Shown: piece after piece, positions 43,736 through 52,332 of the stretch | Numbering within the stretch: the stretch's first letter is position 1 | Layout of the letters: every line of letters starts with the position of its first letter | Source of the DNA: Bacteroidetes bacterium UBA4416 | GTDB taxonomy: Bacteria; Bacteroidota; Bacteroidia; B-17B0; Aurantibacillaceae | Assembly: GCA_002390745.1 (NCBI GenBank) | Contig: DGQK01000024.1 | Location: forward strand, 747 to 64,746 | DNA: 64,000 nucleotides | Reading direction: 5' to 3' | Position numbers and translations under genes: made by a program | The notes under the pieces: generated by a model | The model's database searches: none | What the model was told of the DNA's origin: nothing | What the model saw: the letters and a program-made list of their open reading frames with translations, nothing else

Positions 43736-43737
43736 AT

Positions 43738-43810
43738 AAGTCCCGTAGGGACTTAACATTACTAACAGTAGGCAACTCAAAGCTCAGCTTGCTCCGTAGG
43801 AGCAAAACAT
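43738..43810. repeat. Repeat unit R4 (identical to R1)
   Basis: A 73-bp exact copy of R1, 610 bp away, followed by a diverged extension (ATGTATGGCTACGCTG and so on) matching the extension of R1. Confidence 0.85.
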
Positions 43811-43941
43811 AAGACATGTATGGCTACGCTGTGCCATAACCCTTTAAGTCCGTGGCTAGCCATGTTCTGCTTCCACGGAGCTTTAAAGAAGAACCCCTTT
43901 AGTCCTTCGCAAAAATGAGTGCATCCAGTATCGATTGATAA

Positions 43942-45006
43942 TTAAAGATTCGCCGGTGTCTTCCTGAACACAAGGAACAGCAGGTAAATGCAGCTCGCAA
44001 ACAGGAAGAAAGCCCCTGTTTGGTGCAATACACCCAACACAACCGGCACATGGTACAATAAGGTAAACACGCCTAAGATAAACTGCACGGTAATCCCATA
44101 GATTAAAAACGTGACAGCCCTGTACTGCGGTTTGGTCAGGTTGAGCTTGTTGGATCTGTACCAGAGCAGGCAAAATACCAAAACCAGTACAACCGCCAGC
44201 GTTCTGTGCACGAACTGGATTCCGCTGGCATTCTCAAAAAAGTTCAGGTAAAAGCTGCCCTTCATCGTCACCTGCTCGGCAACCCAATCCTCGCCCATTT
44301 TCGGCCAGGTATTGAAGATTTGCCCCGGGCGGATCTTAGCGGCATCGCCCTCTACATAGCCCGCCGTGAAGGCGCCGTAGACGATTTGCAGGATCAGCAG
44401 CACAAAGAAAATAAGCGAGAGGCCTTTGAGCTTAAAGCCATTGTTGGGAGCAACGGATTCTTTCGGATAGATGAGCTTGAGCGCAAACCAGAAGGTGAAA
44501 GCGAATAAGGTGAAGGCGCTCATTAAATGCGTGGCCAGCCGGAAATGGCTCACAGCGGGCTTGTCCTGAAGGCCGCTATACACCATCCACCAGCCGATAA
44601 CGGCCTGCATGGCTCCCATAAAAAATAAGAGAATCAGGGAAGGAAGCATGTCTTTTTTGATCTTTTTACGGATGAGCAACACCACCAGGCCGATGGCGAA
44701 GACATACATCATGACACGGCCGATCAGGCGGTGCGTGTATTCCCAGAAAAAGATGTGCTTGAACTCGGCCATCGTCATCATGTAATTGACCTTCACAAAC
44801 TCCGGGCTTTCCTGGTACTTGGCAAAGCGCTCCTGCCATGCCTGCTCCGACAAAGGCGGCATAGAGCCCATAAAGCTCCAGTCGGTAATGGAAAGGCCTG
44901 AATGGGTGAGGCGCGTGATGCAGCCAACAACAACCATGATATAAACTAAAGCGCAGCCGCTGAGAAGCCAATAAATGACTGCTTTATGTGGGTTCCTGGA
45001 AATCAT
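43942..45006 (-). CDS. ctaA: Heme A synthase (COX15/CtaA family)
   Basis: The enzyme oxidises the C8 methyl group of heme O to a formyl group, giving heme A for the cytochrome oxidase. The protein has 354 residues and eight predicted helices. The characteristic GCITRLTHSGLSITDW loop (about residues 29-44), FKHIFFWEYTHRLIGR (about 82-97), the later HFRLATHLMSAF and IQFVHRTLA segments hold the heme-ligand His residues. ATG 45006 is chosen because an upstream extension to 45123 would add a second hydrophobic stretch not found in the family. A TAAGTTTG box lies just upstream. Confidence 0.92.
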   Translation of the reverse strand: MISRNPHKAVIYWLLSGCALVYIMVVVGCITRLTHSGLSITDWSFMGSMPPLSEQAWQERFAKYQESPEFVKVNYMMTMAEFKHIFFWEYTHRLIGRVMMYVFAIGLVVLLIRKKIKKDMLPSLILLFFMGAMQAVIGWWMVYSGLQDKPAVSHFRLATHLMSAFTLFAFTFWFALKLIYPKESVAPNNGFKLKGLSLIFFVLLILQIVYGAFTAGYVEGDAAKIRPGQIFNTWPKMGEDWVAEQVTMKGSFYLNFFENASGIQFVHRTLAVVLVLVFCLLWYRSNKLNLTKPQYRAVTFLIYGITVQFILGVFTLLYHVPVVLGVLHQTGAFFLFASCIYLLFLVFRKTPANL

Positions 45007-45024
45007 GATGAAAAATTTTGCCTG

Positions 45025-45032
45025 CAAACTTA
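45025..45032 (-). promoter_or_regulatory. Putative -7 box for ctaA
   Basis: On the minus strand TAAGTTTG fits TAnnTTTG exactly, 18 bp upstream of the ATG at 45006. No -33 TTTG at the expected spacing. Confidence 0.4.
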
Positions 45033-45129
45033 CTAAGTTTTGGCCATTATACCGACTAAAAACACCAATAAAACAGCAGGCGATGTGAAATAAAAACCCT
45101 ATTTTTAAGGCTCTAAAAAACAAGCAACC

Positions 45130-45999
45130 ATGAAAGGAATAATTTTGGCCGGCGGCTCAGGAACACGCTTACATCCCCTGACCTTAGCGATGAGCAAGCA
45201 AATGATGCCTATCTACGATAAACCGATGATCTACTACCCCTTATCGGTACTGATGATGGCCGGTATTAACGAGATCCTGATCATCTCCACACCCCATGAC
45301 CTGCCGAACTTCGAGCGTTTGCTGGGAACCGGCGAGAAGCTGGGCTGTAAATTCTCCTACGTGGTGCAGGAAGTGCCCAACGGACTGGCGCAGGCCTTTG
45401 TACTGGGAGAAAAATTCATTGGCAACGATAAAGTTGCGCTCGTGTTGGGTGATAATATTTTCTATGGAGTAGGCATGGGCCGCATGCTGCAAAAGATCAA
45501 CGATCCGGATGGCGGTGTGGTATTCGCCTACCACGTGAGCGATCCGGAACGCTATGGTGTGGTAGACTTCGATGAGAACCACAATGTGCTTTCCATCGAG
45601 GAAAAACCGGCGCAGCCGAAATCGAATTATGCCGTTCCGGGATTGTATTTTTACGACAACTCAGTGGTTGAGATTGCCAAAAACCTGAAACCTTCTCCAC
45701 GCGGAGAGTACGAAATCACTGACGTGAACAAAGAATATTTAAGACGCAAAAAATTAAAGGTGTCTATCCTCGACCGCGGAACAGCCTGGCTCGACACGGG
45801 TACCTTTGCATCGCTGATGCAGGCCGGGCAGTTTGTACAGGTGATCGAAGAACGCCAGGGATTAAAGATCGGCTGCATCGAAGAGATCGCCTATAAAATG
45901 GGCTTCATCAGCAAAGAACAATTGATCGCTATAGCCACACCCCTTACCAAAAGCGGCTATGGCACTTACCTCTTAAAAATGGCGGAAGCCGGGAAATAA
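45130..45999 (+). CDS. rfbA: Glucose-1-phosphate thymidylyltransferase
   Basis: RfbA (RmlA) makes dTDP-glucose from glucose 1-phosphate and dTTP, the first step towards dTDP-rhamnose and other deoxysugars. The 289-residue length is typical. The nucleotidyl-transfer motif is GGSGTRLHPLTLAMSKQMMP (residues 8-27), and VLGDNIFYG (about 106-114), SIEEKPAQPKSNYAV and EITDVNKEYL are further marks. The remaining rfbBCD genes are not nearby. The gene is first in a run of seven plus-strand genes with short gaps. Confidence 0.95.
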   Translation: MKGIILAGGSGTRLHPLTLAMSKQMMPIYDKPMIYYPLSVLMMAGINEILIISTPHDLPNFERLLGTGEKLGCKFSYVVQEVPNGLAQAFVLGEKFIGNDKVALVLGDNIFYGVGMGRMLQKINDPDGGVVFAYHVSDPERYGVVDFDENHNVLSIEEKPAQPKSNYAVPGLYFYDNSVVEIAKNLKPSPRGEYEITDVNKEYLRRKKLKVSILDRGTAWLDTGTFASLMQAGQFVQVIEERQGLKIGCIEEIAYKMGFISKEQLIAIATPLTKSGYGTYLLKMAEAGK

Positions 46000-46004
46000 A
46001 TCGC

Positions 46005-46988
46005 GTGCACTCTTATTCACACTTATCCACTCTGCTGAACGACATCCTGGGAAAAGAGCAGGCCGACTTGCAGTCGCTGTCTCCCAAAGAAATGTACGAG
46101 CCCATGAGCTACATCATCGGGCTGGGAGGAAAACGGGTGCGCCCGCTGCTCACACTGATCGGCTGCGACCTGTTTGGCGCAGATCCTCAGAAAGCGCTGA
46201 ACGGCGCCCTGGCCGTGGAGCTCTTTCATAATTTTTCGCTCATTCACGACGATATCCTCGACAATGCTCCTTTGAGGCGCGGTAACGTGACCGTGCATGA
46301 AAAATGGAACCATAACATCGCCTTGCTGAGCGGCGACGGCATGATGGTAAAAGCGTTCGAGATCTTAAGTCAGGGCGAAGAGCAACACATTCCCACCCTG
46401 CTCAGGCTGTTCTCAAAAACCGGTCTTGAAGTATGCGAAGGGCAGCAGCTGGACATGAATTTTGAAACCCAGGAACAGGTGAGTGTGGAAGATTACCTGC
46501 ACATGATCACCAATAAAACGGCGGTATTGCTTGGATGCAGCCTGCAAATGGGCGCTATCTGCGCCGCTGCGCCGCTGGCAGACCAGGCTCACGTGTACGA
46601 ATTCGGAAAGCACGTGGGTATTGCCTTCCAGATCCTCGATGACATCCTCGACGTGTATGCCGACCACGACAAGTTCGGCAAGCAGGTAGGCGGCGATATC
46701 ATTTCCAATAAAAAAACATTTTTACTTCTGAAAGCTTTTGAGCTTGCCGACCCTGCGCAGCAAAAGAACCTCCGGGCATTGCTGAATGACAAAACGATCA
46801 GCAACTCCGATAAGGTGTCGCAGGTGACCGGCTTGTACAATGCCCTTCAGATTAAGGACATCGCCTCGCGCGAGGCCAACCTGCATACGGAGATCGCCTT
46901 GAAACACCTGGCGGAGATCGGAGCAGACGCTACCAAAAAAGAACACCTGAAATGCTTTGCGGAAAACCTGCTGAACAGGCACACTTAA
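46005..46988 (+). CDS. Polyprenyl diphosphate synthase (trans-isoprenyl transferase)
   Basis: The enzyme condenses isopentenyl diphosphate units on an allylic primer to give a long-chain polyprenyl diphosphate. Of 327 residues, GGKRVRP (about 39-45) and the two Asp-rich motifs are visible: LIHDDILD followed by RRG (first, about 81-95), and FQILDDILD (second, about 212-220). The chain length depends on residues before the first motif and cannot be fixed; a C30-C40 product for menaquinone is common in this phylum. The start is GTG at 46005, 5 bp after the rfbA stop. Confidence 0.9.
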   Translation: MHSYSHLSTLLNDILGKEQADLQSLSPKEMYEPMSYIIGLGGKRVRPLLTLIGCDLFGADPQKALNGALAVELFHNFSLIHDDILDNAPLRRGNVTVHEKWNHNIALLSGDGMMVKAFEILSQGEEQHIPTLLRLFSKTGLEVCEGQQLDMNFETQEQVSVEDYLHMITNKTAVLLGCSLQMGAICAAAPLADQAHVYEFGKHVGIAFQILDDILDVYADHDKFGKQVGGDIISNKKTFLLLKAFELADPAQQKNLRALLNDKTISNSDKVSQVTGLYNALQIKDIASREANLHTEIALKHLAEIGADATKKEHLKCFAENLLNRHT

Positions 46989-46996
46989 TTTTCAAA

Positions 46997-47449
46997 ATGA
47001 ACACACAGGAACTACTTTCCGGTTACCGTTTTAAAACACCAATACAGGTTCGCTTCAAGGATGTGGACAAGCAGGGGCATGTGAACAATGCCAACCACCT
47101 CACCTATTTCGAGATTTCGCGAACGGATTATTTTAAGGAGATTTTCCGGAAGACGAATGATTGGGACAAAACGGGCATGATCCTGGCCCATACGGAGATC
47201 ACTTACAAACTTCCCATCACACTGGAAGATACCATTGTTTGCTTTACGCGGGTAAGCCGCTTCGGCGACAAAAGCTTCGACATGGAAAATGTGCTGGCTG
47301 CCAAAACCGCAGAGGGCTATGAGCTCCGCGCCTACGGAAAAAGCGTGCTGGTATGTATGGATTACGTTAAGAAACAAACCGTTTCTGTGCCCGCAGAGTG
47401 GATTCGCGCCTCGAACGCGTTCGAAGCTGCTGTTTTTAAAGATAATTAA
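46997..47449 (+). CDS. Acyl-CoA thioesterase (4HBT hotdog fold)
   Basis: The 150-residue protein is a hotdog-fold thioesterase: VRFKDVDKQGHVNNANHLTYFEISRTDYFKEI (about residues 17-48) holds the catalytic Asp of the 4HBT family (D-x-D/G-HVNNA). FTRVSRFGDKSFDMENVL and the C-terminal helical part follow. Members hydrolyse acyl-CoA thioesters, such as medium-chain or 4-hydroxybenzoyl-CoA; the substrate is not readable. ATG 46997 lies 8 bp past the previous stop and begins the family N-terminus; an earlier in-frame codon at 46952 overlaps the previous gene. Confidence 0.9.
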   Translation: MNTQELLSGYRFKTPIQVRFKDVDKQGHVNNANHLTYFEISRTDYFKEIFRKTNDWDKTGMILAHTEITYKLPITLEDTIVCFTRVSRFGDKSFDMENVLAAKTAEGYELRAYGKSVLVCMDYVKKQTVSVPAEWIRASNAFEAAVFKDN

Positions 47450-47500
47450 CGGCAAAGCGTTCCGTTTTTTTACTTATTTTTACTTATTGCTTATTTTTTT

Positions 47501-48484
47501 ATGAGGACCCTAATCGAAGGATTTACGAAACAATTACAGGAAGCGTTAAACATTGCCGGATCGGCTGTATTAACTCCTAAAAACCATATACAAAACATTG
47601 TTGTGACCGGCCTTGGCGGCTCGGGTATCGGCGGAACGATTCTATCGGAGCTGGTGCAGGACGAATGCCCCGTTCCTATTATCGTCAACAAGGATTATTT
47701 CCTACCCGACTTCGTCAACGCTCATTCCCTGGTAATCATTTCTTCATACAGCGGCAATACCGAAGAAACGCTGTCGGCCATGAAGCAGGCCATTTCAAAA
47801 CAGGCCCAGATCGTTTGCATTACCAGCGGTGGCGAAGTCAAAGCGCTGGCGGATAAGCACCAGTATGATACGATTTTGATTCCGGGCGGCAACCCTCCCC
47901 GCTCCTGCATTGGCTATTCGTTGGTGCAGCTCCTGAAAATCATACAGTTCAACGGCTTCGTCAAAACAGACTTACTGGCGCAGGTAAAAAGCAGCATCGC
48001 TTTACTGGATATGGAACGTGAGGCTATACAGCAGGAATCGGAGGATATTGCAAAAAAATTACTCCATAAGATCCCGGTGATCTACTCCTTGGGTTCCTGC
48101 GAAGGTGCTGCGGTTCGCTTCCGCCAACAAATCAACGAGAACAGCAAAATGCTTTGCTGGCACCACACGTTCCCGGAAATGAACCACAATGAGCTGGTTG
48201 GCTGGACGGAAAAAAACGATGCGCTGGCCGTGGTGACGTTCCGCACCTCTTATGATTATGCGCGCACCATCAAACGTTACGAGATCTGCAAGCCTTTGTT
48301 TGAGAAGTACAGCGCGTCGGTGACCGATATTACAGCTAAAGGAACTACCAGGCTTGAACAGTATTTTTACCTCATCCACATCGGCGACTGGATCTCCGTG
48401 GATATTGCCGATCTTAAACACATCGATGCCGTAGAAGTCAATGTGATCACGGATCTCAAAAACGAACTGGCCAAATTAAAATAA
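47501..48484 (+). CDS. Bifunctional phosphoglucose/phosphomannose isomerase-like protein
   Basis: The 327-residue protein contains SIS domains: VVTGLGGSGIGGTILSEL (about 34-51), LVIISSYSGNTEETLSAMKQA (about 76-96) and VIYSLGSCEGAAVRFRQQINENSKM (about 193-217). The last carries the Glu and Arg found in the short PGI/PMI enzymes, and the late HNELVGW segment fits too. It interconverts fructose 6-phosphate with glucose or mannose 6-phosphate. It could feed rfbA, which needs glucose 1-phosphate. A 51-bp AT-rich gap before it might hold a promoter. Confidence 0.87.
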   Translation: MRTLIEGFTKQLQEALNIAGSAVLTPKNHIQNIVVTGLGGSGIGGTILSELVQDECPVPIIVNKDYFLPDFVNAHSLVIISSYSGNTEETLSAMKQAISKQAQIVCITSGGEVKALADKHQYDTILIPGGNPPRSCIGYSLVQLLKIIQFNGFVKTDLLAQVKSSIALLDMEREAIQQESEDIAKKLLHKIPVIYSLGSCEGAAVRFRQQINENSKMLCWHHTFPEMNHNELVGWTEKNDALAVVTFRTSYDYARTIKRYEICKPLFEKYSASVTDITAKGTTRLEQYFYLIHIGDWISVDIADLKHIDAVEVNVITDLKNELAKLK

Positions 48485-48491
48485 ATTGCAG

Positions 48492-49229
48492 ATGAACAAG
48501 CAGGTTCTGTTTCAAGACCTCGGCCTGATGGACTATAAAGCCTGTTGGGATTACCAGGAAAGCCTGTTCAACCAAACTATTGCTCAAAAGGTCGCTAACC
48601 GCGATCTGCCTGAAGCAGAACAGATCGTCACGCAAAATCATTTACTGTTTGTAGAGCACCCTCATGTATATACGCTCGGAAAAAGCGGCGATGCTTCTCA
48701 CTTGCTGATCAACGAGGCGCAGCTTGAAGAAAAAGAAGCAAGCTACTATAAAATAAACCGGGGTGGCGATATTACTTACCACGGACCGGGACAGATCGTG
48801 GGCTACCCCATCCTGGACCTCGATCATTTTTTTACCGACATTCATCACTACCTGCGCCTGCTCGAAGAAACCATTATCCTCACGCTCGACGACTACGGCA
48901 TCAAAGCAGGACGCAGCAAAGGCGAAACGGGCGTGTGGCTGGATGTAAACAATACCTTCAAAGCGCGCAAGATCTGTGCATTCGGTGTGCGTTGCAGCCG
49001 CTGGGTTACCATGCACGGCTGGGGCTTCAATGTCAATTCGGACATGAGCTATTTTAAGAATATTGTGGCCTGCGGCATACAGGACAAAGGTGTGACCAGC
49101 CTGGATAAGGAACTAGGGCAGCCGGTAGATATGGCTGAAATCAAAGAAAAACTCAAAACCCATTTTTCGGCCTTATTCGGATGCGAGCTGGTTCCGGAGC
49201 ACGACAGGAATATGATCCAGGCCGGATAA
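48492..49229 (+). CDS. lipB: Octanoyltransferase (lipoate biosynthesis)
   Basis: LipB moves the octanoyl group from acyl-carrier protein to the lipoyl domains of dehydrogenases, the first step of lipoate synthesis. The protein has 245 residues. The catalytic pair is visible: Lys160 in KARKICAFGVRCSRWVT and Cys194 in VACGIQDKGVTSL. The RGGDITYHGPGQIVGYPILDL segment (about 91-111) is the family signature. ATG 48492 follows the previous stop by 7 bp; a TTG two codons earlier is also possible. lipA is not in this window. Confidence 0.94.
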   Translation: MNKQVLFQDLGLMDYKACWDYQESLFNQTIAQKVANRDLPEAEQIVTQNHLLFVEHPHVYTLGKSGDASHLLINEAQLEEKEASYYKINRGGDITYHGPGQIVGYPILDLDHFFTDIHHYLRLLEETIILTLDDYGIKAGRSKGETGVWLDVNNTFKARKICAFGVRCSRWVTMHGWGFNVNSDMSYFKNIVACGIQDKGVTSLDKELGQPVDMAEIKEKLKTHFSALFGCELVPEHDRNMIQAG

Positions 49230-49241
49230 AAAAACATCACC

Positions 49242-50417
49242 ATGAAGAAGGTCTTAAAATTTCTGTTCAAAAGCATTTTAGTCATCTTCGTTATCCTGAA
49301 CCTGATCATCCTTTTTTCGGGGCGCTGGTATTTGTATAAGGGGCTTGCCAATACTTACTTCAAAGGACGCAGCGGGCCAAGCGCTACCGAATACCAGATC
49401 TTCGACAACAGGCCTATAAATGCCGGAAAGCCACAGCCCTGGCCGGTTTCTAAAGCGTATAACAGCCAACGGGTTTCCCCGGTCTTCGACAGCCTCATGA
49501 AGGCCGTGCAGGCCCATGCCTTTGTCATCATCAAAAACGATACGCTGATCCACGAGCAATACTGGGACGGCTTCAGCGATACTTCGCACACCAACTCCTT
49601 CAGTATGGCCAAGTCGTATACGGGCGCCCTGCTCGGCTGTGCCATCAGCGACGGATATATCAAAAGCATCGATGAGCCGGTCAGCACTTACATTCCCGAA
49701 TTCAAAGAAGGCTGGCGCTCGCGCATTACGCTAAAGCACCTGGTAACGATGACTTCCGGGATCGACTTTGACGAAAGCTACGGCAATCCTTTTTCTTTTC
49801 CTGCAGAAGGCTATTACGGGTCGAACCTGCTGAAAGCCTGCACCGACTATAAAAAGAGCAGGAATGAGCCGGGCCGGGTGTTTGACTACCTGAGCGGCAA
49901 TACCGCCCTCCTGGGCTATTGCATCACAAAGGCAACCGGCAAACCGTTAGCAGGCTATCTGAGCGAAAAGCTCTGGATCCCATTAGGCTGCGAGCACACG
50001 GCGTACTGGAGCCTGGACAAAAAAGACGGCCTCGAAAAGGCCTTCTGCTGCATCAACAGCAATGCCCGGGATTTTGCAAGGATGGGGAAACTGTACATGC
50101 ACCACGGGAAATGGAACGGCATTCAAGTAATAGACAGCGCTTATGTAGAAAGCTCTATTGTTCCTTTCGACTGCCTGGAAACGGACGGCTCCAAAAACCA
50201 CACCTATGGCTACGCCTGGTGGCTGACGGAACATAAGGGCCTCCGGGTATACTACATGCAGGGCATGCTGGGGCAGTTTGTGATCTGCGTTCCGGAAAAA
50301 GGACTGGTGATCTGCCGCCTGGCGCGCACCTGGAGAGCAAAATCCAAAGTAAAAAGCCATGCCGCTGCTGATGTGGGCTATTGTATTGACGAGGCCCTGC
50401 GCCTGTATTGGAACTAA
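49242..50417 (+). CDS. Serine hydrolase, class C beta-lactamase family
   Basis: The 391-residue protein has an N-terminal membrane anchor or uncleaved signal (about residues 6-28, LFKSILVIFVILNLIILFSG). The penicillin-binding/beta-lactamase fold carries SMAKS with Ser121 and Lys124 as the catalytic pair, and DYLSGN as the Tyr-x-Asn motif (about 215-220). Family members act as esterases, D-aminopeptidases or peptidoglycan enzymes; a beta-lactamase role is not implied. It lies 12 bp downstream of lipB and 5 bp upstream of the metzincin gene. Confidence 0.88.
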   Translation: MKKVLKFLFKSILVIFVILNLIILFSGRWYLYKGLANTYFKGRSGPSATEYQIFDNRPINAGKPQPWPVSKAYNSQRVSPVFDSLMKAVQAHAFVIIKNDTLIHEQYWDGFSDTSHTNSFSMAKSYTGALLGCAISDGYIKSIDEPVSTYIPEFKEGWRSRITLKHLVTMTSGIDFDESYGNPFSFPAEGYYGSNLLKACTDYKKSRNEPGRVFDYLSGNTALLGYCITKATGKPLAGYLSEKLWIPLGCEHTAYWSLDKKDGLEKAFCCINSNARDFARMGKLYMHHGKWNGIQVIDSAYVESSIVPFDCLETDGSKNHTYGYAWWLTEHKGLRVYYMQGMLGQFVICVPEKGLVICRLARTWRAKSKVKSHAAADVGYCIDEALRLYWN

Positions 50418-50422
50418 AAATC

Positions 50423-51061
50423 ATGATAGGAATTGCGCAGAAAGGAAACCACATTGGCATTTACCTCACCGCCAGCATCATCAATAGCAGCAGCGATCGC
50501 GCCGACCTGGTATCGCTAAAGCGCGCCATCGTTTCCCAGCTCGAAAGCACCTTTCGCTGTTCAGCAGGCCCTTATAAGCTGAGCCTGAAGGCAGACGTGG
50601 AAGTGCTTTACCGTGTGAAAGACTGCTCCCCTGCAAAGGTCTTGTTCCAGATCGTTGATGCCCTTCCCGGGAACCACCCGGCAGAAGCGGATTTCAAGGG
50701 TTTGCGGATCCGCCTGAACAAAGCGATCATCAACGACATTATCTATAACCGCAATGTGCGGACAGTGCCACACGAACTAGGCCATTTATTCGGCTGGGAT
50801 CATCCGCATGCCCGCGCAAGCTACGAAAGTGTGAATCCGGAATCCCATCCGCTCGAACAGCAACTGACGGAAGAGGAGCGAAAGCATAACCTCATGAGCC
50901 AGGGCTGGTACCCGCAACGCACAAATATTCCCTTAGAAGAAGCAATGCAGATCTCTGAGAAACAAATTGACTTACTCTTATTGCATTACCGTTCCGGGCA
51001 ACTGAACAGGAACCTGCATTTGAAAAGGCACAATTTGTTCTGGAAAAAATTACTTCCATAA
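50423..51061 (+). CDS. Small metzincin-type zinc metallopeptidase
   Basis: The 212-residue protein holds HELGHLFGWDH (residues 117-127), the HExxHxxGxxH zinc motif of metzincins, with Glu118 as the base. HNLMSQG further on supplies the Met-turn at Met158. It lacks a signal peptide and any propeptide with a cysteine switch, which is unusual since known members of this clan are mostly exported. It has no obvious match to a named subfamily; matrixin-like and archaemetzincin-like families are candidates. ATG 50423 is 5 bp past the serine hydrolase stop. Confidence 0.8.
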   Translation: MIGIAQKGNHIGIYLTASIINSSSDRADLVSLKRAIVSQLESTFRCSAGPYKLSLKADVEVLYRVKDCSPAKVLFQIVDALPGNHPAEADFKGLRIRLNKAIINDIIYNRNVRTVPHELGHLFGWDHPHARASYESVNPESHPLEQQLTEEERKHNLMSQGWYPQRTNIPLEEAMQISEKQIDLLLLHYRSGQLNRNLHLKRHNLFWKKLLP

Positions 51062-51147
51062 TGTAATGCTATAAAAGTAGGCATACTGTAACCCGAGTGC
51101 CGGCGGGCGCGATGATTCCTCATCCTCTTTATCCGTGTTTCCTTTTC

Positions 51148-52263
51148 TTATCCCAGCATTTGCGGCACTTTGAGCTTATCTCCTTTTTTCACGCCTTCCA
51201 GGATCTGAATGTTGATGCCATCGGATAAGCCGGTTTTCACATAGCGTTTTTCAAACCGCTGTGGTCCTGTTTCTATTTCCACGAAGGGTTTTTCTTTTTC
51301 GAATTGCAACACACTTTCAGGAATTGCCAGCACGCTTTCTTTCTTATCCAGAATGATATCCGCATTAGCGCTGTAACCGGCACGCAGAAAAGAGCTGTTG
51401 TCTTTGCTGATGGAAGCACGGATGAGGAACTGGATCGCACCGTTCTCTGTGACTCCCTTCGGAGCAATGTATTCCAGCTTCGCATGGAAGCTGCCCTTAT
51501 CGATGGCGCCGATCGTCAGCACAATGTCCATGCCTTCATGTACCTTCCCGACTTCACTTTCGTCGAGCTTGCCTTCAAAGATCATTTCTCCCATGTTGGC
51601 AACGGCAGCAATGGTAGTCCCGTCGTTGAACGTATTACTCTCAATGACCTGGCTGCCTTCCTTAACCGGAACGTCCAGCACCATACCGGTAATAGTGGAT
51701 TTCACCATCGTATTGGAAACGGCTCCGCTCGATTTGGAAACACCTTCTTTAATGATCTGCAGCTGGTTTTGAGAAGCCACCAGCTCTTCGTTCGTGGCTT
51801 TGAGCTTCAGGTCGTAGGCCTGGAACTCCGCCTTAGAGATAACGCTTTGATCGAATAGATGCTTGTTACGGTCGTATTCGAGTTTTGCATTGTCATAATT
51901 CAGCTGGGCCGTATTCACGCGGGTTTCGGCATTGGCCATGTTGAGCATATTGGGGATGATCTTGATCCTCGCAATCACATCGCCCTGCTTCACTTCCTGC
52001 CCTGCAATGATGTAAAGTTTGTCGATGATGCCGCTCACCTGTGATTTCATATTGACCTCTTTGCGTGGCGTTACAGAACCTGTGGCAACCGTTTTTTTGA
52101 TAATGGTGGTATCGAAGGGCGCTACCGTCTGGAAGACCACCGGCGGGGTCTGGGATTTATGGTAAAAGAAAAAAATGGTCCAGATGAATAATCCCAGCGC
52201 CAGGATCGCTAAAAGAACTCTGAAGATTTGTTTCCCGATCGGTTTTTGTTTTCCTGATTTCAT
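51148..52263 (-). CDS. Periplasmic adaptor subunit of a MacAB-like efflux system (HlyD family)
   Basis: The protein has 371 residues with one N-terminal membrane helix (about 11-31). The lipoyl/barrel-sandwich halves flank a coiled-coil hairpin (about 105-170: ANAETRVNTAQLNYDNAKLEYDRNKHLFDQSVISKAEFQAYDLKLKA...), and TVATGSVTPRKEVNMKSQVSGII marks the start of the hybrid domain. These are features of MacA-type adaptors. It is the last gene of the four-gene minus-strand operon with two permeases and an ATPase. A TolC-like outer-membrane partner is not present here. Confidence 0.9.
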   Translation of the reverse strand: MKSGKQKPIGKQIFRVLLAILALGLFIWTIFFFYHKSQTPPVVFQTVAPFDTTIIKKTVATGSVTPRKEVNMKSQVSGIIDKLYIIAGQEVKQGDVIARIKIIPNMLNMANAETRVNTAQLNYDNAKLEYDRNKHLFDQSVISKAEFQAYDLKLKATNEELVASQNQLQIIKEGVSKSSGAVSNTMVKSTITGMVLDVPVKEGSQVIESNTFNDGTTIAAVANMGEMIFEGKLDESEVGKVHEGMDIVLTIGAIDKGSFHAKLEYIAPKGVTENGAIQFLIRASISKDNSSFLRAGYSANADIILDKKESVLAIPESVLQFEKEKPFVEIETGPQRFEKRYVKTGLSDGINIQILEGVKKGDKLKVPQMLG

Positions 52264-52332
52264 AGTTTTTGTTGGTTAAGCGCAAGATGCAAAAAACGCA
52301 GGGCTCGCGAAGTGTGTATGGATTGTGTTTAT

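Larger units (their letters stand above)
43128..43880. repeat. Array of hairpin repeats (GTCCCGTAGGGAC and GCTCCGTAGGAGC families)
   Basis: This accounts for most of the 945-bp gap from 42997 to 43941. It contains three intact GTCCCGTAGGGAC palindromes (43130-43142, 43280-43292, 43740-43752) and one broken copy near 43679-43691. GCTCCGTAGGAGC or its close variants occur at 43181-43193, 43330-43342, 43378-43392, 43547-43561, 43600-43612 and 43791-43803, and a degenerate form near 43868-43880. Longer copies of about 70 bp join the two palindromes. No protein-like open frame is present. The stretch 42997-43127 shows nothing clear. Confidence 0.85.

Noticed and set aside
43128..43880. Reading the repeat array as a CRISPR array
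   Set aside because: The repeats are palindromic, unevenly spaced (150 to several hundred bp), of two kinds, and without uniform spacers; no cas genes are present.
49242..50417. Calling the serine hydrolase a resistance beta-lactamase
   Set aside because: The Ser-x-x-Lys and Tyr-x-Asn motifs are shared by esterases and peptidases of the fold, and the neighbours do not suggest resistance.
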